Assembly (NCBI RefSeq): GCF_020497125.1
Contig: NC_059072.1
Span: forward strand, 57,694,697-57,758,696
DNA length: 64,000 nt
Origin: Mauremys mutica
Taxonomy: Eukaryota; Chordata; Testudines; Geoemydidae
Direction of reading: 5' to 3'
In this document: positions 1 through 12,142 of the stretch, piece after piece
How the letters are laid out: each line of letters starts with the position of its first letter
How positions within the stretch are numbered: the first letter of the stretch is position 1
Notes under the pieces: model-generated
What the model was told of the DNA's origin: nothing
The model's input: the letters and a program-made list of their open reading frames with translations, nothing else
Databases searched by the model: none
Made by a program: the position numbers and the translations under genes

Positions 1-1369
1 TAATTCTCTTCAAAGCAGCAACATCAGCTAGTTCAATCTGCTAACACTGTATATCAAGCACCTTTCAGAGTAAAATAGCAATTTCTTAACTATGATAGTT
101 ATTTTTTAAAAATCAAAGAAAAAGCAAAAACATTTACTCCCATAGAAACATGTGAAAGGCAATACCTAAATATAAAATCATTTTTATCTATAGATACTTC
201 CAAAGAAATGAAATGTAAAGTTAATACATTTTTTCAGCCAAAATAGTTACTGTAATAATAAAATTTTGACTTTTGGACAAGTTCATAATACATGCAGTAT
301 ATCCTGGTAGAATGCCAACTTCCAATTTTCCATAATTTTCCTTCACACAATTTGACTAGAGCCCCATAATCTTAAAAATATGATTTTTCTTATATTAATC
401 TCACTCAAACAAAGCTAATTAACATTATGCAGTTCATGAGACCATTCAGTGTCCAAATATGTGACTGGATTGACTATTATAGGTGCAAAAAGAGTTTCCA
501 TTGTAAGACTGTTTTCATCTCCTTTTGGCTGAATTTTCCATAGTTGGGGTCAGTTGAAGAGTTGAAGTATGTTTGTTTTTATCTCTGTTGGGAAGATTGA
601 GGAAAATCTGCTCAGCCATTTCCATGCTCAGTATGAGGATGGAAAAAAGCACCATCTCCTTTTTCATGATCAGTGAATAGAGAGATACCCAATGAGAATG
701 GGGTCTCAGTATCTGCTGTCTTGTGTCCCAAATACAAGTAAGTATCCATAGGTTAAGTTGCATATAGAGGTTTTGGGGACAAATCCAACCCTATGGAGAG
801 GAGAGCATAGACTGGGACTGTCAAATGCCTCTGTATCTACAGAGACAGGTGCAATGCAGGCCTGAGAGATTAAGATTAGGTTATCAAATGTTGCAGGTGG
901 TTTAATGAAGCCCATCTGATTGGTATGTTTAATGGTTGGTAGAACTTTCTTCAGTTTCTGTGCAGATATTTTGCCAATATTTTACTGTTGGTATTTATCA
1001 TAGACAGTGGGCAGTAACTGGCATATTAATTTGGGTTTTAGCAGTAATGAAATATGGGCAGTTTGCAGGATGGGAAGTAGAACATCTCCTTTTAGGATTT
1101 TATTAACATGCACAGATTAATATACACACAGAGAGGCAAATGTTTCAGATAGGTGTTGAAAGAAGTCTACTGGGAAACCAGCATTTCCAAAAGCTTAGCT
1201 AGCCCTTGTCTTCTGGATTGCTTCCTGGACCTCCAGAATTATGGGGCACCTCCAGCTGCTAGTGGTATCCTTCATTTTCTGAGGGAAGATAAAGGAATCA
1301 AAGAATTTAGAATGGACCTGAGTGGAGACAGAGAGATCACTGCAATATAATCTTCTTTGTCTTCACCTT
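1..1369. other. A+T-rich unique DNA, no gene seen
   Basis: Only short reading frames under 85 codons are present, with no recognisable domain, splice pattern or terminal repeats. I see no mobile element that I can name here. Confidence 0.5.
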
Positions 1370-2995
1370 GCCCCATTAGTCGGGGTCAGCAGTTCTTGTT
1401 CTTCATCTCCAAGCATTCCTGTTGAACGTATCTTCCAAACAGACGCTGACCTTGTTCATGTCCTCCTTCAGCATCTCAAACCATCTTTTTCTGGGTCTTC
1501 CTTGTGGTCTTTGTCCCATAACTACTAGATCTTGTACTCTCTGACCAACACATCCCACTCCTCGTCATTTCACATGATCCAACTCTCTCAGTTGATGCTT
1601 CCACAGCTTTTCCATGATAAAAGTTACCTGCATCATGGCTCATACTATTTTACTGCACAGCATATCAGCTCTTGTTTTACCCAGCATCACCAGAGCATTC
1701 TCATTTTGGCACTCTGATGTAGTTGTTGTTTTCTGTTCTTCATTGGCCAGCATCCTGACCCATTTGTCATGGTTTGCCTAATCATGGTCTTATACACTTT
1801 GTTCTTCAGTTTACTTGGCATATCCTTAACACAGAGAATTCCCATCAGCTCCATGTATTTGCACCAAGTGCTCTTCATACAGCTCCTAACATCCACATCC
1901 CCATTATAGTTTGACACTCAACTGAGGTATTTGAATTGTTCCACAGACTTTAACTCTATACTATTTAGAACTACTGGCTTCTCATTGTCCCTCTCAAAGA
2001 AGCATTACATGTAATTCATCTTAGGTTGACTGATTTGTAAACCATTTTTTTCTAATGCAGCCCTCGATTGTTCTATATCCTTTTCCAGTGCGTATTTATC
2101 TTCATGACACAATATAATGTCATCAGTGAAAAGCATGCTGCATGGACTCTCATGTCCATTACAATCACAAATAGCATTGGTTTAAGACTGATCCTTGATG
2201 CAGGCCTATCTGCATAATAATTGGCTCATTGTAGCTGAAGCTGCTTCTCACTGCTATTGTGCTACACTTGTAAATGTCTATGATGTCTCCAGCAGATTGC
2301 ATGACCACAGACATCATCATATCAATCCTCTAGGAACTCTGTGATAAGCCTTCTTCAAGTCCACAAACACCAAACACAATTCCTTGTGTTTCTCCCTGTA
2401 CTTCTGCTCTGCAACATTCAGGCTGCAAATACTGCATTTATGGTTGACCTTCCTGGCATAAACCTGAATTGATTGTCATTTACTTGGGGTTCTGGTTCCT
2501 CATGAAATCTTTTCTCCATAATTCTTTCCACCCATTTCATCCATCATGTGACTCATTGACTTGATGGGTTTGTATTTACTGCATTCTTGAACATCCCCTT
2601 TACTTTTGAAGATTGGGACCAATGTGCTCTTCATCCATTTGTTGGGTATTTTTCCAATTCAAGATTAAGTGGAAGAAGTTTATCATCATCACCACGACTC
2701 CCTTATGGCCTAATGCTTTAAATGCCTCAACTGTTACACCATCCAATCCCACTGCCATGTTTCATCCTCTTTAGTGCTGCCTGACAACTCACCATGCTAA
2801 GAAATTGTGAGGTTGTTGCTTACACACACTTCCCTCAACAGTTTCCTCAGATTCTTTTTATTGAGCAGTTTCTTATAAAACTGCTGCTATCTTCTAATGA
2901 TTTTGCCATCTTCCATCAACACTCTTCTGTTTTCATCTTTGACACCCTTCATGGCTCCCAAATTCTCAGTGTTTCTTTGCCTAATCTTGGTTAAT
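1370..2995 (-). mobile_element. RTE-like LINE reverse transcriptase relic
   Basis: Read on the minus strand, this stretch holds scattered pieces of a LINE reverse transcriptase in the expected order. Near 2335-2375 it encodes a VDLKKAYHRVPR-like block (fingers/palm motif of RTE-type enzymes). Near 2115-2130 it encodes FTDD, a form of the catalytic [YF]xDD box. Near 1735-1830 it encodes a KMPSKLKNKVYKT block followed by a CWP motif, typical of the C-terminal part of RTE-like proteins. Many stops and frame changes separate the blocks, so it is dead. RTE clade is my best guess from these motifs; another related LINE clade is possible. Confidence 0.65.
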
Positions 2996-3115
2996 CTGTA
3001 TATTGCTTACTGCAATATGAGGATTCCTAGATAATGGGTGTTGATCATGTGATCATGGGCTATGAGTTGTGTAGTTTCTCTGTGGCACTGGATGGGAGAG
3101 ATTGGACTAGACTTA

Positions 3116-3547
3116 GGCTATGTCTACACTGTAGCCTAAATCAGCATAACTGATGTCGCTCAGGGGTGTGAATCACCCCCCCCCGAGCGACATAAGTTAC
3201 ACAGACATAAGTGCTTGTGTGCACAGCGCTATGTCATAGCGACACAGCTTCTGCCCGTCATGGAGGTGGTTTTCTTATGCCAGTGGGTGAGCTCTCTCCC
3301 ATCAACATAGAGCAGTGGGTCTCAAATTTTTGTATTGTGACCCCTTTCACACAGCAAACCAACGAGTGTGCCCCTCCCCCCCTTATAAATTAAAAACACT
3401 CAGGGTTTGGGAGTAGAGGCTAGTTCGTGACCCCCCATGTAATAACCTTGTAACCCCCTGAGGGGTCACAACCCCCAGTTTGAGAACCCCTAGCATAGAA
3501 CATTGTCACCAGATGTGCTGCACCAGCGCAGCTGTACAGATGTGACC
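3116..3547. mobile_element. Harbinger-type MITE with TTA target duplication
   Basis: The left end reads GGCTATGTCTACAC and the right end is a diverged inverted match (8 of 14 positions). It is flanked by TTA at 3113-3115 and 3548-3550, the duplication expected for PIF/Harbinger insertion. It is interrupted by a hAT-type MITE at 3313-3492. Confidence 0.6.
3313..3492. mobile_element. hAT-type MITE nested in the 3116-3547 MITE
   Basis: Terminal inverted repeats are CAGTGGGTCTCAAA on the left and TTTGAGAACCCCTA on the right. Flanks are an imperfect 8-bp duplication (ACATAGAG and GCATAGAA, 6 of 8). The inverted-repeat end and the 8-bp target size are those of hAT elements. Confidence 0.65.
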
Positions 3548-3571
3548 TTAGTTACCTACCAAAGGTGAGAG

Positions 3572-3694
3572 TAGGGTGACCAGCTGTCCCGATTTTATAG
3601 GGACAGTCCTGATTTTGGGGACTTTTTCTTATATAGGCTCCTATTACCCTCTACCCCCGTCCTGATTTTTCACACTTGCTGTCTGGTCACTCTA
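3572..3694. mobile_element. hAT-type MITE, perfect 8-bp duplication
   Basis: A 123-bp element starts TAGGGTGACCAG and ends CTGGTCACTCTA. It is flanked by GGTGAGAG at 3564-3571 and 3695-3702, a perfect 8-bp target duplication. The interior has no coding potential. Confidence 0.8.
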
Positions 3695-3702
3695 GGTGAG
3701 AG

Positions 3703-4748
3703 CACATTTTCAGCAATTACAAATAAGTAAAATGGAAAATATATTTTGCTATTTTCTAAAAATGTGAATAAAATAATTTTGAAATGGTGTAAAATATTTC
3801 ATAATATGTTATTATACATCTGACATTTTGGTTATTGTATAGCAGTTTTTAAAATTACAAACAAAATGGGGAAAGTGTAAAGTAGTTTGACGCAAAACAT
3901 ATCTTTATGTTCAATACTGTGTCTTTTTAAAGTACTGGATTACATTTAGAACGCCTTCAGTAACAGTAAAAACTGTAGTAGTATTAAAAGAATATATTGC
4001 GCTTCCTACTACCTGCAGTAATACCATGGTGACACAAATTTCCTGCCAATAAGAAACATGAATGCTTATTCCTAAAAAAAGGGTTTTCACTTTATACAGT
4101 GTCCTGTAGAGGGAGTGCCTCTTTCATTTAGCAATCAGATTCCAAATGCAAAGTTAAACACAAATGTTTGTAGAGTCAGGGCCATTGCAGTACTACAAAT
4201 GTTTACTTATGCAAGTAATGAACACTCCTACACATATGGGAAGACCAGGTCCATAAGGCAAAGAGACACTTGTGAACATTTAGCCAATATTCGGGGCCTT
4301 GCCGGTAGTTTTCCATCAGGAGAAGAAATTGATTATATGAGTCAGTTATATTCTTTGGTACAATCCTGTTTATTTACAAAGCATGTACACAGAGTTCTGT
4401 TTCCCTAAACACAGAAGGCACAAACACCACACACAGCTCCAACAAATCCACGACCCACTCCCTGTATTTATTTGCAATCAGTCCCCAGGGCAACCGCTCT
4501 CTTATTCTCTATGAGTTAGTTCTTGCTTAAGCCTTCCCATGTGGCCCAGTGCCTTGGATGGTGGATGCTATTGTTTCAGCTTACTCTGAAAAAGGGGCTT
4601 AATTGCGTGAATGGGGGGGATGGTTAGTGTGCTCATCAGCTTTAACACTTTCTGTGATTGCCTATAGAGCAAAGACATGCATACTGGTAGCAACTAACAG
4701 CTTCCAGCTTAACAAAATGGAAAAACAGCAGCCCTGATTCTGATTTTA
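3703..4748. other. Unique DNA, no gene seen
   Basis: A 97-codon frame at 4115-4408 has no recognisable domain and no codon signal. Nothing else is supported. Confidence 0.45.
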
Positions 4749-5135
4749 GGCCTTGTCTACTCTACAAAGTTTTGTCCCCAAAAGGCAGCTTTTGTTGACA
4801 AAACAGTGGATGCATACACACTGCGATGTGACTTTTGACAGCAAAAAGGCCCCATTTTGGTGACAAAATAAAACCAGCCCAATGAGAGACATAAGGCTTT
4901 TTGTCAACAAAGTGCCAGTGTAGACACCATGCTTGATTTTGTCACTTTAATTGGGATTCAGGAGGTGTCCCACAATGACCATCGTGACTGCTCTGGTCAG
5001 CAATTTGACCTCCATTGCCCTGCAGTCAGGTAAACAACCATCCACCCCTACCACTTTGAAGCCCCCAGAATTTTTGAAATTCCATTTTCTGTTGGCTCGG
5101 CATGGAGAGGTCTCATCATATCTTCCCAGGTGACC

Positions 5136-6256
5136 ATGGCAGGTTATCACAGCAAACGCTCTCCCGCTTGGACCATTGCGGAGCTGCTGGATCTGCTCAG
5201 TATATGGGGAAAAGAGGCTGTGTAGTCCCAGCTGTGCTTGAGCCGTAGGAATTGTGATACCTATGGGCAGATTTCTCGAGGCTTGTGCGAAAAGGACTAT
5301 GATTGGGACATGCAACAGTGCAGAGTGAAGATAAAGGAGCTGAGGCAGGCGTACCATAAGGCAAGGGAGGCAAACCATCGCTCCAGTGCTGCACCTAAGA
5401 CCTGCCAGTTCTATAAGGAGCTGGATGCTGTCCTCGGTGGCGACCCCACCTCCACCGCCAAGAGCTCCATGAATATTTTGGTGGATCTGGAGGCAGAGTA
5501 AAGACGACCTAACCCGGAGGACGAAGTAATTGATGAAGAGGTGGAGTTAGACGATGATGTGGAGCCCATGGCCAGGTCACCTGGTGGGGCGGGCAGGCAG
5601 CCAGGAACTGTTCTCTACTCCAGAGGTGTCTAGCCAATCTCAGCAGTTGCTTTCTGGTGAATAAGAAACAGGACAGGAGACGCCTGGTAAGTGGCTGTGG
5701 TTTGTATAGTGCAGAGGTGGGTTCAGGGTATAGAAATGTTCAAAGCTGGCAGGGCCAGTGAGAAAGTGATTGTTATGTTACAAAAAGTGTAGTTTACTGA
5801 AACATTTCAATGCTGTGCATGAACACATAACAATCGTGCTTCTGTGCATTGGTCCTTCTGCTTCGGCAGATGTGGCCTTCAGGAACACCCGACACACACC
5901 AGCCGAGTGTCTCCGCCAGATAAGAAAGTGCCCAAGATGGAGTGAAGAAGAGGTTCTTGGACATACTGCACTGCTCCAATGCAGAGAAAAAGGAGCAGAA
6001 GGAATGGAAGGAAGCCAAAAGGCAAGAGAGAAAGGAAAATCAGGATGCTACTGAGCAGATGATTAAAGTCACAGAGGACCAAATGCAGATGCTGAAGTCC
6101 TTAATAATGCTACAGGCTAAGCAGATGCATTCCCGCCCTCCCCTGCAGCACATTCAGAAATCTTTTTCACGCCCCCCCAAACTCGACCTGCACAGTCCTT
6201 TCCACTTTCTGGGACTTCTCGGTTTCCCCAGAAAGTCACTCCACCTCCTCAGATAA
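5136..6256 (+). pseudogene. Harbinger Myb/SANT-like protein relic
   Basis: From an ATG at 5136 the frame encodes a KRSPAWT start and a helix-rich Myb/SANT trihelix-type domain ending in QCRVKIKELRQAYHKAREAN. An in-frame TAG at 5223-5225 breaks the domain and a TAA at 5499-5501 ends it. An acidic stretch follows in the same frame at 5502-5575, then about 300 bp of non-coding sequence. A Lys/Glu/Gln-rich coiled-coil-like segment at 5942-6256 matches the usual C-terminal part of this family. In active elements the protein binds the transposon ends and helps bring in the transposase. This copy cannot make it. Confidence 0.7.
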
Positions 6257-6539
6257 CTTTCAAAATAATAGCTGGACCTACACACAGCTCTCAAAGTCTG
6301 CCCTTCCCTTCCCTGGTACCTCCTTTCCCACCAAGCATCTTTGTGGGTGTACGTTGGTTCTTGTGCAATAAAAGAAACGTTTTTGAATGGTAACTCATCA
6401 TTATTTGTTTTCTACAAATTGAGATAGCAGACAGTTTAATCATTTGCTTACTGGAATGTAAGGCCCCAGATATCACCATTGCTTCCTAGGAAAACTACAT
6501 GTAACATAACATTGCAGTGCCAATCATAGTGATATAAAT

Positions 6540-7250
6540 TACTGGTTCTCATTTTCAAAGTGTAGCCTCAAAGGCTCCCTGATTCGAATTGCCCCCCTCT
6601 GGGCCCCTCTGATAGCCCTGGTATCTGGCTGCTCAAAATCAGCAGCCAAGTGGTCTGCCTCAATACTCCACCCCTGAGCAAACCTTTCACCCTTAGCTTC
6701 ACAAAGATTATGCAACATACAACACATGGCTATGACAATGGGAATATTATCCTCATTGAGGTCTAACCTGCCATAAAGGCATCACCAGCACACCCTTAAT
6801 CTGCTAAAGGCACATTCCACTGTCATCCAGCACCTATTCAGCCTGTTGTTGAACCGCTCCTTACTTCTGTCCAGGTTTCCTGTGTAAGGTTTCATGAGCC
6901 ACAGCTGTAAGGGGTATACTGGGTCTCCCAGGATCACTATGGGCATTTCAACATTCCCCACTGTAATCTTCTGGTCTGGAAAGATAGTCCCCACTTCTAG
7001 CTTTCTATACAGGACAATGTTCCAGCAAATGCATGTGTCATGCACCTTCCCAGACCACTCCACAATGATGTCAGTGAAACACCACAAGCCCCTGCAACAC
7101 CATGGAGAAATACCCTTTCCTATTGATGTACTCTGTCACAAGGTGGTCTGGTGCCAAAATGGGAATATGTGTGCAATCTATTGCCCCTCTACAGTTAGGG
7201 AAACCTCTTTTCTGCAAAGCCAACCACTATTTCATGCACATTTCCGAAAG
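6540..7250 (-). pseudogene. HARBI1-like DDE transposase relic
   Basis: The minus strand encodes FPNCRGAIDCTHIPI near 7190-7150, which supplies the first catalytic Asp of the DDE_Tnp_4 fold. A one-base frameshift near 7085 follows. The next frame holds an EWSGKVHDT block, a GDPVYPLQLWLMKPY block with the second Asp, and NRLNRCWMTVECAFSRLR with the catalytic Glu. Another break follows, then a CCMLHNLCEAKGE block near 6700. The order and spacing are those of HARBI1-type transposases. Frame breaks and the lost N-terminus make it a pseudogene. Confidence 0.8.
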
Positions 7251-7255
7251 TCACG

Positions 7256-7528
7256 GTCAGGGGAGGAGCAGGAGGAGCTGGATGGGTTGGAGGTTTTGAG
7301 GGGGGCACTCAGGGGGCGGGAAGTGGGAGGGGGCGGATAGTGGGGGCCAGGCTGTTTGGGGAGGCACAGCCTTCCCTACCCGGCCCTCCATACAGTTGTG
7401 CAACTCCAATGTGGCCCTTGGGCCAAAAAGTTTGCCCACCCCTGCTCTGGGTCCTAGTGGCGTCCCTCCCACAATCTGGCACCTGAGGCGGCCACCTCAA
7501 TTTGCCTCATGGTAAGGCCAGCCCTGCC
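7256..7528. mobile_element. hAT MITE fragments, GC-rich
   Basis: The stretch ends in two successive hAT-like right ends, TTTGCCCACCCCTG near 7430-7443 and AAGGCCAGCCCTG near 7516-7528. I cannot find matching left ends or target duplications, so they are treated as truncated or nested fragments abutting the Harbinger relic. Confidence 0.4.
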
Positions 7529-7765
7529 ACCATGAAGTCAATGGAACGATACCCTTGCTTTCAATGAAGTGTGTGCACAAACATTTGAGGTCACAGTCCA
7601 AATAGTTACTTCTATAATAAATTAAAATTATCTAGCCAATTAAAATAAAGCAGTAGAGCTGTTATGCCTCCCAATATCCAATCAACCAATTGTGCAATTC
7701 ATTTTAACTAAAATGACTAATTTGATCAGGAGAGCAACAAGAGAATAAAGTAAAAACAAAATCAA

Positions 7766-8578
7766 GGGCTTGGCTACACTTGAAAGTTGCAGCGCTGGTG
7801 GAGGCTTTCCAGCACTGCAATTAGTAACCGTCCACACCTGCAAGGCACATCCAGCGCTGCAACTCCCTGGCTGCAGCGCTGGCTGTACACCTGGTCTGGT
7901 TGGGGTGTAACGATTGCAGCGCTGGTGATCCAGCGCTGCTCGTCAAGTGTGGACACGCACCAGCGCTGTTATTGGCCTCCAGGGTATTAGCAGATATCCC
8001 AGAATGCTTTTATAAATTACTCTCTTTGTTATGCAGCCTCTCTTTGTTTTGTTGTGAACTCGGAGCTCTGGAGCTCCGTTGATCCCGGAGCTGCTTATAA
8101 CACAGCTCCTGTTTGCTTTGATCAATCTGTACCTGGCTGTGAACAATCAAATGAGATAATGAGGCAGGCAGGGAGTGAGTGTTTGCTTGACAGAGAAACA
8201 GCGGGGAGTCCGTTTGGATGCAGGCTGTTTGCAATTAAGAGTTAAGACTAAGGGGTCACGAACATTTTGTGATTTTTCAAGGCAGGAAGCTAAACACACA
8301 GTGTTGGCTCCAAAAATCCACTCTCTCTCTCTCCCCCGCTCCCTGTCACACTACACCACCCCCCACCCCCCTCTTTTGAAAAGCACGTTGCTGCCACTTG
8401 AACGCTGGGATAGCTGCCCATAATGCATCACTCCCAACAGCGCTGCAAATGCTGCAAATGTGGCCACACACCAGCGCTGGTAGCTGTGAGTGTGGCCACA
8501 CACCAGCGCTGTCCCTACACAGCTGCACGACCAGCGCTGTAACTCCCAGCGCTGCAACTTTCAAGTGTAGCCAAGCCC
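7766..8578. mobile_element. 813-bp MITE with long inverted ends, rich in CAGCGCTG
   Basis: The left end (GGGCTTGGCTACACTTGAAA) and the right end (TTTCAAGTGTAGCCAAGCCC) are inverted copies over about 30 bp, extending into AGTTGCAGCGCTGG. The 8-bp palindrome CAGCGCTG occurs about eleven times in the element. A CAA trinucleotide flanks both sides, but I cannot decide whether that is the true duplication. No coding capacity. Confidence 0.8.
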
Positions 8579-8589
8579 CAAGTTAACAT

Positions 8590-8904
8590 GGTGAGAGTCC
8601 CTGTTTACAAGCTGCATCCAGACCCATTTCAGTCTCCAAATAATTCCAGTTGCAACTGCTTCCACCTAACACTGAATTTACATTCTGTAACCCACCAGCC
8701 TCTTCTTTATGTCCCATGTCCTATGACTGCAGAGGTGTTAACAGGCCATTCTACCTTGAATGGTCCCTTACAATATGTGCTAACTACTTATGCTAAAGTA
8801 TCTGTTCCACCTTGTGTTTAGCTGGGATGCTCTGAGTACCTTTCCCAGACCTGAACAAGAGCTCTGTGTAGCTGGAAACTTGTCTCTCTCACCAGCAGAA
8901 GTTA
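8590..8904. repeat. Left part of an old dispersed repeat split by a MITE
   Basis: The end of this segment (CTTTCCCAGACCTGAACAAG through CACCAGCAGAAGTTA) reads directly into GTCCAATAAAAGGTATTACC at 11332 once the intervening elements are removed. I recognise this join as a widely dispersed amniote repeat, whose family name I cannot give with certainty. Confidence 0.5.
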
Positions 8905-11328
8905 GGCTAGGTCTACAATGGGAGGTGGAGGGGTGTCAACCTAAGGCCTGGTCTACACTACGCGTTTAAACCGGTTTTAGGAGCATTAAACCGATTTAAC
9001 GCCACACCCGTCCACACTAAGAGGCCCTTTATATCGGTATAAAGGGCTCTTTAAACCAGTTTCTGTACTCCTCCCTAATGAGAGGAGTAGCGCTAATATC
9101 GGTATTACCATATCGGATTAGGGTTAGTGTGGCCGCAGATCGACGGTATTGGCCTCCGGGCAGTATCCCACAGTGCACCACTGACTGCTCTGGACAGCAA
9201 TCTGAACTCGGATGCAGTGGCCAGGTAGACAGGAAAAGCCCCGCGAACTTTTGAATATTTCCTGTTTGCCCAGCGTGGAGCACCGATCAACACGTGTGGC
9301 AATGCAGTTAAAAATCAAAATAAAGAAAGAGCTCCCGCATGGACCATGCGGACGTGATCGCTGTAAGGGCAGGCAAATCTGTTCTATCAGCGCTCCGTTA
9401 CAGAAGACGAATTAAAAAACATTTTTAAAAAATCTCCAGACAGACGCCATAGCAGGGACTCAGCACACTGCTGCGTGACAAGCGTAACGGAAAGCCAAGG
9501 AATCAAATGGACGCTCATGGACTGGAGGACTCAAGCTATCCCACAGTTCCTGCAGTCTCTCTGAAAAGCATTTGCATTCTTGGCTGAGCTCCAAATGCTT
9601 CTAGGGTCAAACACAGTGTCCGCGGTGGGTCAGGGCATAGCTCGGCAATTTACGCACCCCCCCACCCACCCCCAGAAGTGAAAGGGAAAACAATCCTCTC
9701 TTGACTCTTTTACATGTCACCCTATCTTTACTGAATGCTGCAGATAGACGCGATGCTGCAGCACTGAACACCAACATCCTTGCTCCCCCCCCCCGCCATG
9801 GGTGGCTGATGGTGCAAAACGACTGGTACCCATCCTCATCATCAGCCTATTGGCACATGGGGCAGTGCAAAAGGGCTGGTAACCATGCTGACTAGCATCC
9901 GTCAGGTCGATCAAGGGCGCCTGGCCCTAATTTTTCCTGGTAGATGGTACAGTATGGCTGATAACCATCGTCATCATAGCAACAGGGGGCTGAGCTCCGT
10001 CAGCCCCCACCCTTCATGTGTAAAAAAAAGATTCAATTGCCCCTGGACTAGCAGAGGGATGCTGGGCTCCTCTCCTCCACACTCCTTACTGTCCTGTCTG
10101 GACTATCATAGCAGCTGGAGGCTGCCTTCCACTCATTTCTCACTAACAAGTCACTGTGTCTTATTCCTGCATTCTTTATTACTTCATCACACAAGTGGGG
10201 GGACAATGCTACGGTAGCCCAGGAAGGCTGGGGGAAGAACGGACTCAACAGGTGGGGTTGTTGCAGGAGCATCTCCTGTGAATAGCATACAGCTCATAAT
10301 TTCTGCAGGATCTGATGCAGAGCAGCTGTGCTCTCTGATACAGAGCAGCTGTGCTCTCTGATACAGTGGTTCTCTAGTACACTTGCCCATATTCTAGGCA
10401 GGACTGATTCTATTTTTAGATACCAAAAAGGAGGGATTGACTCAGGGAGTCATTCCCAATTTTGGCTTTTGCGCCCCTGGCTAAGAGCAGCCAGGGGCAC
10501 TTATGACAGCAGCAAATGGTGCAAAACGACTGGTAGCCATGATCATCTTTTTACCAATTTATGGATTGGTAGATGGTGCAGTATGGCTGGTAACCATCTC
10601 TGCTGTCATGCAAAAGCAAAAGCATGCTGCTGTGTAGCGCTGCTGAATCGCCTCTGTCAGCGGCATCTAGAACACGTACGGTGACAGTCACAAAAGGCAA
10701 AACAGGCTCCATGATTGCCATGCTATGGCATCTGCCAGGGCAATCCAGGGAAAAAAGGTGCGAAATGCTTGTCTGCCGTTGCTTTCCCAGAGGAAGGAGT
10801 GACTGACGACATTTACCCAGAACCACCCGCGACAATGATTTTTGCCCCATCAGGCACTGGGATCTCAACCCGGAAATTCCAAGGGGTGGAAGAGGCTGCG
10901 GGAACTATGGGATAGCTACGGAATAGCTACCCACAGTGCAACACTCCAGAAGTCGATGCTAGCCTCGGACCGTGGACACACACCACCGATTTAATGTGTT
11001 TAGTGTGGCCGCGCGCACTTGATTTTATACAATCTGTTTTACAAAACCGGTTTATGCAAATTCGGAATAGTCCCGTAGTGTAGACGTACCCTAAGATATG
11101 CAACTTCAGCTATGCAAATAGCGTAGCTGAAGTCAGTGTATCTTAGGTAGATTTACCTGGCCGTGAGGACGGTGGCGAGTCAACCGCTGCCGCTCCCTTG
11201 TTGACTCCCCTTCTGCCTCTCGCCGCAGTGCAGTTCCAGAGTTGATGGCAGAGCGATTGGGGATCAATTTTATCGCGTCTACACTAGATGCTCTACCCGC
11301 CAATCCGGAGGGTAGTGTAGACGTACCC
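8905..11328. mobile_element. Harbinger-type MITE (about 274 bp of its own) split by a larger insertion
   Basis: The left end GGCTAGGTCTACA and the right end TGTAGACGTACCC are inverted repeats. It is flanked by TTA at 8902-8904 and 11329-11331. Only 8905-8944 and 11095-11328 belong to it; the rest is the insertion at 8945-11091. Its right part contains the short palindromic stretch TTCAGCTATGC...GCGTAGCTGAA. Confidence 0.8.
8945..11091. mobile_element. Non-autonomous Harbinger-type transposon, 2147 bp
   Basis: Ends are GGCCTGGTCTACACTACG and its inverted counterpart CGTAGTGTAGACGTACCC (14 of 18 positions). TAA flanks it at 8942-8944 and 11092-11094, a clean 3-bp duplication made in the host MITE. 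Both ends of the interior carry the CCCACAGTGCA motif (near 9167 and 10930) also seen in similar form in the coding Harbinger at 4749. The centre has imperfect repeats of a unit like GATGGTGCA...GGTAACCATC between 9800 and 10620. No transposase is encoded; the small frames have no domain. Confidence 0.85.
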
Positions 11329-11331
11329 TTA

Positions 11332-11400
11332 GTCCAATAAAAGGTATTACCTCACCCATGTTTGTCCACCTAACAAGTCTTTTTGTACTCTGTGTCCAGC
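11332..11400. repeat. Right part of the split dispersed repeat
   Basis: This continues the repeat whose left part ends at 8904. The segment begins GTCCAATAAAAGGTATTACC. Confidence 0.5.
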
Positions 11401-12142
11401 AAGTGCCAGGCTTTAAAGATGCAGTAACCGTATATAGTGTCCACAGGGAGCTCACACACCTGCAAACTGCAAGATTCAGACATGACCACAGTCTGTCTGA
11501 AAAGTACCCTGGGAACGTTTGCAACTGAATCTTCTGATCTTGAAAGTACGGACTGCGTTTTCATGACACAAGGAAAACAGGGAGCAGTTTGCACACCTGC
11601 AAGTTATTCTTTTTTGAAGAAGATTGTTAATATCTTTTTTGAAGGTCTGTAGGTTACATCTATAATGTTAACAACAGATTCCCCTTCGTAAGGGCTCTCT
11701 ACCTAGTCACTTACATTAGTGATTGATGAGCATAATATAGCTGGGTGTCTAGGGTTCTACACTGCATACTTTTAGTTAATTGGAGAAGTTTTGTATTTAC
11801 TCCTCCGTTGAATGATCATAAATTAGAGTTTGCTTTGAAAGACTAAAGGGTATGTTATCGCCTCAACACACAAGGGATTTAAGTGCAAAGTTCCCATTAG
11901 TGACAGCTAACAGGAGTTATCTGTGTAAGTCCCTGTACATGAATAAACTTCTAAAATTCAAAGAATCTCTTAGGAAGAAAGGAGAGAAGTTAAAATTAAT
12001 GAAAAAAATAGCAGCATCACTCAGAACACAAGCCAAGGCCCCGAGGCCCAGATCTTCAATGGTGCAGACCCCTTTGGAAATCTTGGACATAGTCTGTGAC
12101 CCCCCAGGGGTCTGAGGACCACAGGTTGAAACCAACTGCCAC
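11401..12142. other. Unique DNA, possible old hAT end
   Basis: No gene is seen. The stretch CTGTGACCCCCCAGGGGTCT near 12090-12110 looks like the end of an old MITE, but no partner end is visible. Confidence 0.35.

Larger units (their letters stand above)
4749..7255. mobile_element. Decayed Harbinger transposon with both genes, right end missing
   Basis: The left end reads GGCCTTGTCTACTCTAC and follows TTA at 4746-4748, as in PIF/Harbinger elements. Inside are two convergent gene relics: a Myb/SANT-like DNA-binding protein on plus (5136-6256) and a HARBI1-like DDE transposase on minus (6540-7250). Vertebrate Harbinger elements characteristically carry this pair, and both proteins are needed for transposition in studied systems. 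I find no matching right inverted repeat before the GC-rich MITE material at 7256, so the right end seems truncated or replaced. Confidence 0.75.

Noticed and set aside
4947..5378. 143-codon minus-strand frame
   Set aside because: It is antisense to the Harbinger Myb/SANT gene relic.
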